Positions 1 to 6,427 of a stretch of 9,142 nt of DNA are shown in pieces (positions within the stretch are counted from its first letter, which is position 1; each line of letters starts with the position of its first letter). The stretch comes from CAYSGL01 sp964520985 (GTDB taxonomy: Bacteria; Pseudomonadota; Alphaproteobacteria; Micavibrionales; Micavibrionaceae). The stretch covers positions 1-9,142 of the forward strand of contig CAZFPB010000036.1 in the NCBI GenBank assembly GCA_964520985.1, read 5' to 3'. The translations under genes and the position numbers were made by a program. The notes beneath the pieces are model-generated. The model was given only the letters and a program-made list of their open reading frames with translations. It did no database searches and had not been told where the DNA came from.

Positions 1-1949
1 AGCGGGTTCACCTCGGTTTGGAGTTCGGCGAGGGTGGGGACGGCGTCCACTGCCGTCTTCAGCGCTGCGTTGCCATGACTCTCGTCCACTAGCACGCTGG
101 CTGCGGTCGCGGAGGCGTTGGCTGCAGTGTTGGCGTTGGTGTCGATGGTCGTCAGCTTGGCGGCGCTGGCCTCAAAGCCGCTTGAGCCAACCGCTAGCCG
201 TGCGGGCTCGTTGGTTGTGGGGCCGACGAGAACGCGGGTGGTGTCGGCCATGGCGGCGCCGATGTTCAGTCCTGCAAGGTAGCTGATGTGAACGCCGTCG
301 CCCGAATATCCCGAGCCGCTCGCCGCGTCTGCGCCGCCTGTGCTGCTGAAGTTGTAGGTGACGCCATTAATCACCTGCGTGCCGTCCGTGCCGATCTTAT
401 CGACCGCGTCGACCAGATCGTCCGTGAGGCCCTGATTGATCGCAGCGTTGACCGTTTGCCGTGCCGTCTCGTAGCTCGCCGTGTCAGCCCCGCCGCTGAA
501 GCTCGCGTTGCGGTCAGGCACCTCCATCGCCACGACCTTGAAGCCGAGGTTTCGCAGCGCCAGCCATACGGCTTGCAGTTCGGCGATCGTCGACGCAGCC
601 GACTGGTTGCCCGCTAGGTCGTTGTTGCCCAGGCTTACAAACGCGATGTTGTCGCCGGGGCCGAGGAGCGACTGGACGTTAGTGTCCGCCTGCCCAGCTT
701 GGAGTCCGCTGATGCCGATGTTGTAGATGGTCGTCGGCACGTCCGAGAGCAACCGCCGCATCGTGATCGGGCCGGCCATGCCGCCCTGGCCGACGCCACG
801 CATGTTGCTGTCGCCGATGCAGAGGATCGTGACTGGGTTGCCGCTTGGCTTGGGGATCGCCACCGTGCGGGCGACTGGCACGCCGTAGTTGCGAGTAACG
901 TAGGCGCCTAACTCGTCACGCTCGTCATCAGTGAGCCCGCGCGACCATGTGGCGTGCAAGGCGTAGTTGCCGACGAAGTAAGAGCCCCCGTTGCCGCTGC
1001 CCAGCGTCCAGGCTCCGCTGGTGTCCCATGGCGAGTCGAGCAGCGTTTGGTCGCTGGCCAGATGGCCGTTGATCCAGAGACGCTCGCGGATGAAGCTCGT
1101 GGAGCTTGAGCTGGTGGTCCCGTTGCCGAAGAGAAGGCGATCGTGCTGCACGACGCAAAGGTAGGGCGTGTTGACGACGATCTGCCCATTGCCAACGCCG
1201 GTGGAGCCCGCCAGTTCATGCCGCACGAAGCGAGCGCCCAAGCTGCCTTGCGTGCCACGGATCAAGTCGAACAGCATGTTATTGCTGCCGACCGCTTTTC
1301 CGCCCAATGCGTAGTAGCCGTCGCTGACGCTCGTTGGATAAACGACGTAGACGCTAGTGCGGCTGCTGTAGGGGAATATCGAATTACCGACATTTCCGAG
1401 CGCGAGGAAATCGTTGCCGCCATCCGCATTGCCCTGAGCTGGTCCCTCAAAAAGTAAGCATGGGCCTGAATTAAATCCCGTTGGCTTATACCGAGGGCGG
1501 TTGCTACTCGTCGACTGCGTGGCGTGATTGCCGTTTCCGCTCTGGTCGGGAACGTAGCCCACCTGGTGATTGTCGGAGGTCACCGGAGTCGTCGTCCCCG
1601 CCGAGTCCTGGTACATGCCGCCTAGGCGGGGTTCGTGCCAGGCGAAGAGGTTGGGGAAGTCGAGCGGGGTGCGCTCCGTAGCCGCCATCTCGCGCGACCC
1701 GTTCCAGCGGAAGTTGGCGATGGCCCACACCATCGGGTCTGCGGGGTTTTTCGATCCTGCCGATCCGACCAGCACGCGGCCTGAGTGGGTGCCATAGGGA
1801 AGCCCAGCGGTCGCGATCGCAGAGTCGGCGGCCGTGTAGCTGCCTGCCTTGTTGCCGCTGCCCTCAGTCAACGCGACGGCCGTGCTCGACTTGTCGTCGA
1901 ACATGACATAGAGCGACTGGCCTGTGAGTTCGTAGATCGTGATCGGCAT
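1..1949 (-). CDS. Phage tail-type SGNH/GDSL hydrolase with lectin-like domain, 3' end cut by the window edge
   Basis: The frame is open from ATG at 1949 to the left edge: 649 full codons and no stop, so the C terminus is missing. Residues 1-75 form a small N-terminal module rich in Gly, Ser and Thr. Residues 100-355 look like a LamG/concanavalin-type domain, with the signature DQSGNGNHATQ at 135-145. An SGNH hydrolase follows: block I GDSN at 379-382 (Ser381 nucleophile), block II glycine in NIGISG at 410-415, block III GNND at 441-444, and block V DGVH at 551-554 (Asp551, His554). Residues from about 565 are Ala/Thr-rich and probably a stalk. The family cleaves esters, typically acetyl groups on polysaccharides. 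With a tail-fibre-like gene 3 bases upstream, it is probably a receptor-binding or surface-glycan deacetylating tail protein. A cellular secreted esterase is less likely because no signal peptide is present. Confidence 0.85.
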   Translation of the reverse strand, partial: MPITIYELTGQSLYVMFDDKSSTAVALTEGSGNKAGSYTAADSAIATAGLPYGTHSGRVLVGSAGSKNPADPMVWAIANFRWNGSREMAATERTPLDFPNLFAWHEPRLGGMYQDSAGTTTPVTSDNHQVGYVPDQSGNGNHATQSTSSNRPRYKPTGFNSGPCLLFEGPAQGNADGGNDFLALGNVGNSIFPYSSRTSVYVVYPTSVSDGYYALGGKAVGSNNMLFDLIRGTQGSLGARFVRHELAGSTGVGNGQIVVNTPYLCVVQHDRLLFGNGTTSSSSTSFIRERLWINGHLASDQTLLDSPWDTSGAWTLGSGNGGSYFVGNYALHATWSRGLTDDERDELGAYVTRNYGVPVARTVAIPKPSGNPVTILCIGDSNMRGVGQGGMAGPITMRRLLSDVPTTIYNIGISGLQAGQADTNVQSLLGPGDNIAFVSLGNNDLAGNQSAASTIAELQAVWLALRNLGFKVVAMEVPDRNASFSGGADTASYETARQTVNAAINQGLTDDLVDAVDKIGTDGTQVINGVTYNFSSTGGADAASGSGYSGDGVHISYLAGLNIGAAMADTTRVLVGPTTNEPARLAVGSSGFEASAAKLTTIDTNANTAANASATAASVLVDESHGNAALKTAVDAVPTLAELQTEVNP

Positions 1950-1952
1950 CGG

Positions 1953-2450
1953 TTAGCTCGGTTCGATTTCAAGTTCTAGCCGCATCGCCACGGCGCTTGG
2001 GTTCGTTGCCCAGGTCGGAGTCGTCCATTTCAACTCGACGTAATCGCCTGCCGTCAGTGCGAGACTTTGCCCGGTCAACTCCCCTACAAACCAGCGGCCC
2101 GACAGATCGACCGCCGATGAGATCGTCAGGGCGTCGCTCGAGTTGTTCAGCCGCAGATAGACCGTAGAGGCTTCGTTGGTGCCCAGCGCGTTGCCAACGT
2201 TAAAGATCGCCCTAACGGTCCGCAGCGTTCCCGATCGGGGGATGATCATGCGGCTGATGGCCGCGGTCGGCGCGGGGCTCCCCATCGAGCCGAAGTAGTA
2301 CGTCGTCGCGTCGACAGGGTTGAGGTTGTTGCTAGGCGCCGAGAGATAGTACCGATTGGCGCCTAGCGTGGTCCGCGCAGCAGCGGCGCTCGCGTCGTCG
2401 AGGACGGTGCGAGCGAAGGGCGTTACGTTGAGGACTTGCTTAGCGTCCAC
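1953..2450 (-). CDS. Tail-fibre-like structural protein
   Basis: This 165-residue protein begins (GTG start read as Met) with about 30 residues of the kind that opens many tail-fibre and tail-collar proteins: VTPFARTVLDDASAAAART at 9-27, then TLGA. The rest is beta-rich with many Ser, Thr and Asn. I chose the GTG at 2450 because GGAG lies 6 bases upstream; a TTG at 2468 is in frame but has no comparable ribosome binding site. The gene ends 3 bases before the start of the large SGNH hydrolase, so the two are co-translated and probably build the same tail appendage. No enzymatic motif is seen. The fibre assignment rests on the N-terminal motif and the neighbour, not on a full-length match. Confidence 0.7.
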   Translation of the reverse strand: MDAKQVLNVTPFARTVLDDASAAAARTTLGANRYYLSAPSNNLNPVDATTYYFGSMGSPAPTAAISRMIIPRSGTLRTVRAIFNVGNALGTNEASTVYLRLNNSSDALTISSAVDLSGRWFVGELTGQSLALTAGDYVELKWTTPTWATNPSAVAMRLELEIEPS

Positions 2451-2502
2451 GCAGGTCTCCAAACACAAGGGCGATCAGGTATTCAAAGAGGCGGGCTAGC
2501 AT
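2440..2502 (-). CDS. Possible 20-residue hydrophobic mini-ORF
   Basis: An ATG at 2502 opens a 20-codon frame (MLARLFEYLIALVFGDLRGR) ending in TAA at 2440. GGAG stands 8 bases before the ATG. Its end overlaps the GTG start of the tail-fibre-like gene in another frame, as in translational coupling. The central stretch is hydrophobic. It may be a leader that couples ribosomes into the next gene, a real micropeptide, or chance. No family is recognised. Confidence 0.25.
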   Translation of the reverse strand: MLARLFEYLIALVFGDLRGR

Positions 2503-2530
2503 CCCAGTTGCTCCGCAAGCTCGATGATGG

Positions 2531-2701
2531 TCAGGGGGTCTTCAGGACTCGGAGGCGGGCGACGATCTCGTTTTCAGGCACGCCAAAACGCTCGGCGATC
2601 GCCTTGGTCTGCATGTGCGGCGGAATGTTCAGTCCGCGGAGCGTGTAGCTGTCGCGGACTCTTAGCTGGCGGTCGAGGCTGGCGTATTGGGCGTTCGTCA
2701 T
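2531..2701 (-). CDS. Small HTH-like protein, 56 residues
   Basis: The frame starts at ATG 2701, overlapping the stop of the PAS gene as ATGA, and ends in TGA at 2531. The predicted protein has a charged N-terminal part and a C-terminal stretch at 31-53 (QTKAIAERFGVPENEIVARL plus RVL) with helix-turn-helix spacing: helix, turn around Gly40-Val41, second helix. That suggests nucleic-acid binding, or a small assembly or chaperone protein between lysis and tail genes. A run of five C just before the stop allows a -1 slip that would extend it to 68 residues (see findings). Function unknown. Confidence 0.65.
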   Translation of the reverse strand: MTNAQYASLDRQLRVRDSYTLRGLNIPPHMQTKAIAERFGVPENEIVARLRVLKTP

Positions 2702-3234
2702 GGCGTCACCGCGTTGATCTGGCCCACGGGGTCAACGGCCACAAAACGAAACGTGCCAGGTTGCCCGCTCACTTCACGAACCTGCATCCTCACGAGCGCC
2801 GTTGAATCGGGGTTGTCGTTCCGCGGCAGTTCAATGTTCGCGTAGTTGAGACCGCTCGCGCCTTTCAATAGCCGGTCGATTGTCTCGGCCGATTCTTCGC
2901 TCACCGCCAGCGAAGTCAGCATTTTGCCAACCATCTCCTTGCTCGTCCGACCAGTCAGGTGGGTCATGCCGCGATTCCACGAGATGATGCGACCATCGGC
3001 GTCGAGTATCACCCGGCCGAAGTCAGCGGCGCTGTCGACGGCTTTCATCGCCTGCTGCTTGACGCCCTTGGCTTCGATGCGAAATGTTTTGTCAGCAGCC
3101 CCCTGGTAGGCGATGAACATGAACACGGCGCCCACTGCGAAGTAGATGCCCGCGAACATCTGCCGATTTCTGCGGCTGATCGGCATTGGGTTGTCGACGG
3201 CTTCGCGCAGTTTGGAGAACCCCTGTCGGATCAT
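2698..3234 (-). CDS. Membrane-anchored PAS domain protein without an output domain
   Basis: The 178-residue protein starts at ATG 3234, which overlaps the holin-like gene's stop as ATGA; that overlap favours this start over an in-frame start 35 codons upstream inside the holin-like gene. Residues 1-25 are basic and cytoplasmic in type. Residues 26-44 form one membrane segment (MFAGIYFAVGAVFMFIAYQ). Residues 65-172 resemble a PAS fold: a typical start (GRVILDADGRIISWNRG at 73-89), then the LTG motif at 93-95, EMVGK at 100-104, and a beta-rich end. PAS domains bind small ligands or mediate dimerisation and usually control a kinase, cyclase or regulator. None is attached here, and the protein ends soon after the PAS core. 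The gene sits between the holin-like gene and tail genes, so a role in timing lysis or sensing the membrane or redox state is possible but inferred. Confidence 0.75.
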   Translation of the reverse strand: MIRQGFSKLREAVDNPMPISRRNRQMFAGIYFAVGAVFMFIAYQGAADKTFRIEAKGVKQQAMKAVDSAADFGRVILDADGRIISWNRGMTHLTGRTSKEMVGKMLTSLAVSEESAETIDRLLKGASGLNYANIELPRNDNPDSTALVRMQVREVSGQPGTFRFVAVDPVGQINAVTP

Positions 3235-3533
3235 GGCTTTGGCTCCTCTGCTTTGAGAATTCGCCTTGCGATGGCCGCTATGTCGGGCATCTTGATTGCC
3301 CCGACCCCTAGCAGTGCTGCCGAACCAATGACTCGCCACGGCTTCTCCTTGCCTCCGATGTATTCAAAACCGGTCATCGCAAAGCCGCAGCCCGCAACGC
3401 CGTAGTACACGAGAGCTTTGCTGAGTGATCGCAGGGTGATCGGCTTGTCGGAAGACAGCAGCGCCCCGACGCCGCCCACCGCAGCTGCGATGTACGACGC
3501 AAGAAAAACCTGCAACGGCGTCCAACCTTCCAT
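3231..3533 (-). CDS. Putative holin (small three-segment membrane protein)
   Basis: This 100-residue protein has three hydrophobic stretches at about 8-27, 37-58 and 65-82, short loops, and a basic, charged C-terminal tail (IARRILKAEEPKP). That size and layout match class I type phage holins, which form the inner-membrane lesion that starts lysis. Start ATG 3533 has GAGG and GGGGAT upstream; another ATG 4 bases upstream is in a different frame. The gene comes first after a terminator and is translationally coupled to the PAS gene. No endolysin is recognised in the window, so the holin call rests on topology alone; another small phage membrane protein remains possible. Confidence 0.6.
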   Translation of the reverse strand: MEGWTPLQVFLASYIAAAVGGVGALLSSDKPITLRSLSKALVYYGVAGCGFAMTGFEYIGGKEKPWRVIGSAALLGVGAIKMPDIAAIARRILKAEEPKP

Positions 3534-3564
3534 TCATCCCCAGCCTCACGATGCGACGGTTATT

Positions 3565-3613
3565 AAAAACGCTGGCCGGCTGCTGATTCCGTTATGCAAA
3601 ACAGCCGACCAGC
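3565..3613 (-). terminator. Rho-independent terminator after the exported Gln/Val-rich gene
   Basis: A 12-bp stem pairs 3571-3582 with 3602-3613; one pair is a G-U wobble. The loop is about 19 bases. Read on the minus strand, the stem is followed by G and then five T (3569-3565). It lies 11 bases past the stop of the Gln/Val-rich gene and about 32 bases before the holin-like start, so it separates the accessory cassette from the lysis/tail block. Lysis expression then needs readthrough, antitermination or a promoter I cannot recognise in the short gap. Confidence 0.75.
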
Positions 3614-3623
3614 GAGGAGTGAG

Positions 3624-3971
3624 TTACTGACAGCAGCCACCAGCCGAAAATTGCTGAATATCCAAGCTGTAGTTGGGCTGGAATTGACGCAGAATCACCG
3701 GTTGAGGTTGATAGACAATCTGCGGTTGCGCAACGATCTTCTGTCGCAGCACGACCGCTTGAGGTTGGACGTACTGGACCTGCTGCACTTGCTGGATCTG
3801 CTTGACCCGCTGCACTTCGACGACCCGCTCGACGCGAACGGGAGCAGCACGAAAGCGACTGACGGTGCGGATTTTCTGAACGCCGCCGGCTTCCACAGAC
3901 GGGACGCAGAGGGCGAGCAAGATCGCGGCCATGGCGCCGACGATACATGCGATGCGAGAGGGACGGTTCAT
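3624..3971 (-). CDS. Exported Gln/Val-rich low-complexity protein
   Basis: ATG 3971 is preferred because AAGGAG stands 6 bases upstream; an in-frame ATG at 4022 would overlap the upstream gene and bury the signal peptide. The 115-residue product has an N-terminal signal peptide (basic start, hydrophobic core about 7-24, cleavage near VEA-GG). It continues with an Arg/Val part and then a Gln/Val/Pro-rich repeat region (IQQVQQVQYVQPQ, QPQIVYQPQPVILRQ) and ends in two adjacent cysteines. No enzyme motif is present. The repeats predict an extended or fibrous periplasmic/surface protein. It lies 37 bases behind a c-type cytochrome gene with which it is probably co-transcribed. I recall similar short VQ-rich exported proteins in planctomycetes, but no function. 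Confidence 0.7.
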   Translation of the reverse strand: MNRPSRIACIVGAMAAILLALCVPSVEAGGVQKIRTVSRFRAAPVRVERVVEVQRVKQIQQVQQVQYVQPQAVVLRQKIVAQPQIVYQPQPVILRQFQPNYSLDIQQFSAGGCCQ

Positions 3972-4008
3972 TGGGTTTCTCCTTCGTGAAATGGAACGTG
4001 GTGTCCGG

Positions 4009-4653
4009 TCAGTCGGCGACAACTTGAACGCCGTGAATCTCGTCTTCGATTGCGTCTAGCTTCTCGGGCGGGAGACGCTTCCCGTCTTCTAGCGTCGGGG
4101 GCATGTTGCCAGTGCGGATCGCCTGCACAATGGCGTCGCGCTTCTCGGCCATCTCTGGGGAGTCATACTTCACGCTCCCGTCGAGCCAGATGTCGCCCTT
4201 CGGCGAGTTTCCGCTATGGCATTTGGCGCATGTCTCGACCAACGTCGGGTAGGGAGACTGCGGGGGGGCCGGCGGCTCGGGTGGTTTAATCCCCTCCTCA
4301 GGTTGCGACGGATGCCCTGTGTCGGCCTGAAGAGGGGGGCGGCTTCCTGCCTGCAGGGATTGGGAGACAGCTTCAACGCCAGCCTTGTAGCCGCGGAGCT
4401 GCTGAAGTTCGACGTACTCTTCCGAGTGACGCAGTTGGTGCGTAGCGACCGCTTCTTCGCGCAAAGGCAGGGCCACGCGGTAGGCGATTAGGGGGAGTTG
4501 GTAGTCAGCAACGATTGGATGCACGACCTTTCTGATTTGGCACACATCGCCCGCCTCAGCCTTCATGGCAGCGAACGCAATTGCGGCAACGGCGACCGCG
4601 AACGCAATCGCCCATGGTTTGATGACGTCAAACAGGTAGTTGTCTTTTGGCAT
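4009..4653 (-). CDS. Exported c-type cytochrome, 214 residues
   Basis: ATG 4653 follows GAGG at 7-base spacing. A hydrophobic segment at about 13-30 ending AEA-GD is a signal peptide or signal anchor. Residues 36-95 are a charged region rich in Gln, Leu and Arg. Residues 105-136 form a Pro-rich linker. A compact haem domain follows, with CAKCH at 142-146 (two Cys for covalent haem c, His146 as axial ligand) and Met184 in TGNMPP as the likely second ligand. GDIWLDG and the closing helix about 197-208 fit a class I cytochrome c. It should carry electrons in the periplasm. It lies between a second haem-motif protein and the Gln/Val-rich protein. Phage-borne cytochromes are unusual; maturation would depend on the host Ccm or ResBC system. 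Confidence 0.85.
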   Translation of the reverse strand: MPKDNYLFDVIKPWAIAFAVAVAAIAFAAMKAEAGDVCQIRKVVHPIVADYQLPLIAYRVALPLREEAVATHQLRHSEEYVELQQLRGYKAGVEAVSQSLQAGSRPPLQADTGHPSQPEEGIKPPEPPAPPQSPYPTLVETCAKCHSGNSPKGDIWLDGSVKYDSPEMAEKRDAIVQAIRTGNMPPTLEDGKRLPPEKLDAIEDEIHGVQVVAD

Positions 4654-4728
4654 AGTCAAGCCTCGCTTTTTTTCGGCTTCGTTCCAGATTTTCGATTGGC
4701 GGTATCCACCGGCACAGCGCTGGGATTT

Positions 4729-6042
4729 TTATTGAGTCTCTCTCCACGCAATGCAGCCTAAACTCAGGGCTGTGTAGTGCTCCTCGAATGTTGCTCGCGG
4801 GACGGTTTTGGTCCTGTCCTTCACCATGAGAGGAACCCACCCACCAAGGTCGTATCCGCTCTCACTCATCCAGGCGACTGCTCGCACGAACTCTTTCGGC
4901 TCGATGTAAAGCTCAACTGCCGCGCGATCGAACGTCACGTCGGCGTCCAGGATACTGAGCGTAGATCGCAGGGCGTCAACCGCGTCCGTGTTCTCCACGC
5001 CAGTGGCGAGACGCCCGATGTCGCAGTAGTCATCCGACTCGCGTTGGATCTGTTCGCTGAAGTTAGTGAAGTGGAACGCTTCAATCGCTTCCTTATCGGC
5101 ATAGCGATACACCAACGCCTCCGTATCGCTCTCCGTCAGGGTCTTAAGCACGTTCTCTGCTGGGCCGTTCGGTCCGTTGGCATGACAACTAAAGCAGCTC
5201 AGGCCGGCGACGATATGCGTGAAGCCCCGAGTCTTCGTGTAGTCTTCCACCAGCAGCGTGTCCGCCTTGTCGATCGTGCGACCCTTACCATCGAACAGGA
5301 AGCCGGCCACCGTCACGCCTCGGCGCCCAGTGCCGAGATGTATCTTTGGCGAACCGACGAGCAGTTCTTCGCCGTCGTGCGGGTATTTGCCAATTGGGAA
5401 CTTCAGCGGATCGTTGTTTCCTGCGATCTTTAGCGAGTCCTCCGTGAGGTAGGACCAACCTCGCAAAATTGCCAGATTGCGAATGAAGCGAACGCCCGAC
5501 TTGCTGACTGGGGAGCCGGCCGCAATCAGGCCATATTGAACCGCAGGATCTTCAGACACCCTGAGCTTCGCGAGAACTTCGGCGCGGTCCTTAGGCTTCT
5601 TCCCTAGCAGCAAGCGGTAGAACGCATCGCTTGCGGACGCATCCAGTGCGGTCTTCAGGAACCAGTCGGCGCGGATGACCAGGGGGTGCCGATTCCCAAG
5701 GGGATGGTACGGATAAAGCGATACGATCCCCTTCCAATCCGCTAGCGACCAATGCAGGTCGGCCAAATTCAGCCGCCACAGGGTTGGCGAACCTTCAACC
5801 GGCTGCGGAACGCACCGCTCCAAGACAACTTGTCGGCTTAGACTTGGGACGATCAGCTTGATCGCATACTCTTGGTGCGATCTCTCAAGATCCGACGCCG
5901 CCGACGCCGTGCTGAGGTAGTACAGGTGCGGCTGCACTTCGGCGGGAAATTGCGCCCTGTCGATCATGGCCGCAGCGCCATCGTTCGCAGCGGCGATGCC
6001 GGCGAAGAGGGTGAGCAGCAGAAGGGTGTGAGTTAGTCGCAT
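4729..6042 (-). CDS. Exported planctomycete-type protein with a single CxxCH haem motif
   Basis: The 437-residue protein opens with a signal peptide (MRLTHTLLLLTLFAGIAAA, cleavage near residue 20). It has a long unassigned N-terminal region with the stretch IRADWFLKTALD at about 123-134 and LLLGKKPKDRAEVL about 144-157. A haem-c attachment motif CFSCH follows at 283-287, and then a helical C-terminal part. From memory, planctomycete genomes encode large exported proteins with an ADWF motif, a PxxRxE segment and a LSCxSCH motif in this order; this looks like a diverged member. The second axial ligand is not evident. ATG 6042 follows TTG and has a weak ribosome binding site, so coupling to the Tad1-like gene 16 bases upstream is likely. 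Function is unknown; a redox role is inferred from the haem motif. Confidence 0.75.
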   Translation of the reverse strand: MRLTHTLLLLTLFAGIAAANDGAAAMIDRAQFPAEVQPHLYYLSTASAASDLERSHQEYAIKLIVPSLSRQVVLERCVPQPVEGSPTLWRLNLADLHWSLADWKGIVSLYPYHPLGNRHPLVIRADWFLKTALDASASDAFYRLLLGKKPKDRAEVLAKLRVSEDPAVQYGLIAAGSPVSKSGVRFIRNLAILRGWSYLTEDSLKIAGNNDPLKFPIGKYPHDGEELLVGSPKIHLGTGRRGVTVAGFLFDGKGRTIDKADTLLVEDYTKTRGFTHIVAGLSCFSCHANGPNGPAENVLKTLTESDTEALVYRYADKEAIEAFHFTNFSEQIQRESDDYCDIGRLATGVENTDAVDALRSTLSILDADVTFDRAAVELYIEPKEFVRAVAWMSESGYDLGGWVPLMVKDRTKTVPRATFEEHYTALSLGCIAWRETQ

Positions 6043-6058
6043 CAAAAGGGTGGCTTCG

Positions 6059-6412
6059 CTAAATCTTGTGGGTGCCTTCGACGCCGCGATTCACGCGGCC
6101 CCGCGTTCGCTCTTGGAGCCACATGCGGGCCTCTTGGAGTTTCGTCAACGCGACTGCGTTCTCGCGGCAGGCGTATGGGCCAGATTGGAACGCGACAAGG
6201 CGGTCTTCGATCACAGCCAGCAATGCCTCGTGCGTAAGTCCGTTGACGCCAACTTCCAAAATCGGGCCGTTTTGGAACTTCAGCTCGTAGCAGAAGTTCT
6301 CGCTGGCAAGGCGATACTCGTGATTTGCGCCGCCAGATCCAGGCAGATCGCTCGCATGAATGGCGATCGCCTCATTGCACTCGTTGATTTTGTGGCTGGT
6401 TATTTCGTGCAT
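6059..6412 (-). CDS. tad1: Tad1-like anti-Thoeris signal sponge
   Basis: This 117-residue soluble protein has no signal peptide or membrane segment. The motifs are FQNGPI (46-51), VGVNG (54-58), CRENAVALTKLQEA (82-95), and a C-terminal block ERTRGRVNRGVEGTHK (101-116). I associate this pattern with Tad1, which binds the cyclic ADP-ribose isomer made by Thoeris TIR proteins and so stops cell suicide. As I recall, ligand contacts in the clostridial phage Tad1 include Phe82, Asn92, Arg109 and Arg113. Here Phe75, Asn85, Arg102 and Arg106 have exactly the same spacing. Tad1 relatives are also reported to sequester cyclic oligonucleotides of CBASS. The gene sits 15 bases after the protease gene, with GGAAA before ATG 6412. 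The family call is inference from motifs and remembered residues, not alignment. Confidence 0.75.
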   Translation of the reverse strand: MHEITSHKINECNEAIAIHASDLPGSGGANHEYRLASENFCYELKFQNGPILEVGVNGLTHEALLAVIEDRLVAFQSGPYACRENAVALTKLQEARMWLQERTRGRVNRGVEGTHKI

Positions 6413-6427
6413 TGATTTTCCGTGTTG

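Noticed and set aside
908..1457. Several 60-116 residue frames on both strands
   Set aside because: They lie inside the uninterrupted 649-codon minus-strand frame that carries the lectin-like and SGNH domains.
4777..5433. Plus-strand open frame of 218 codons
   Set aside because: It is antisense to the 437-residue haem protein, which has a signal peptide, haem motif and family-like motifs; the plus-strand product shows no domain.
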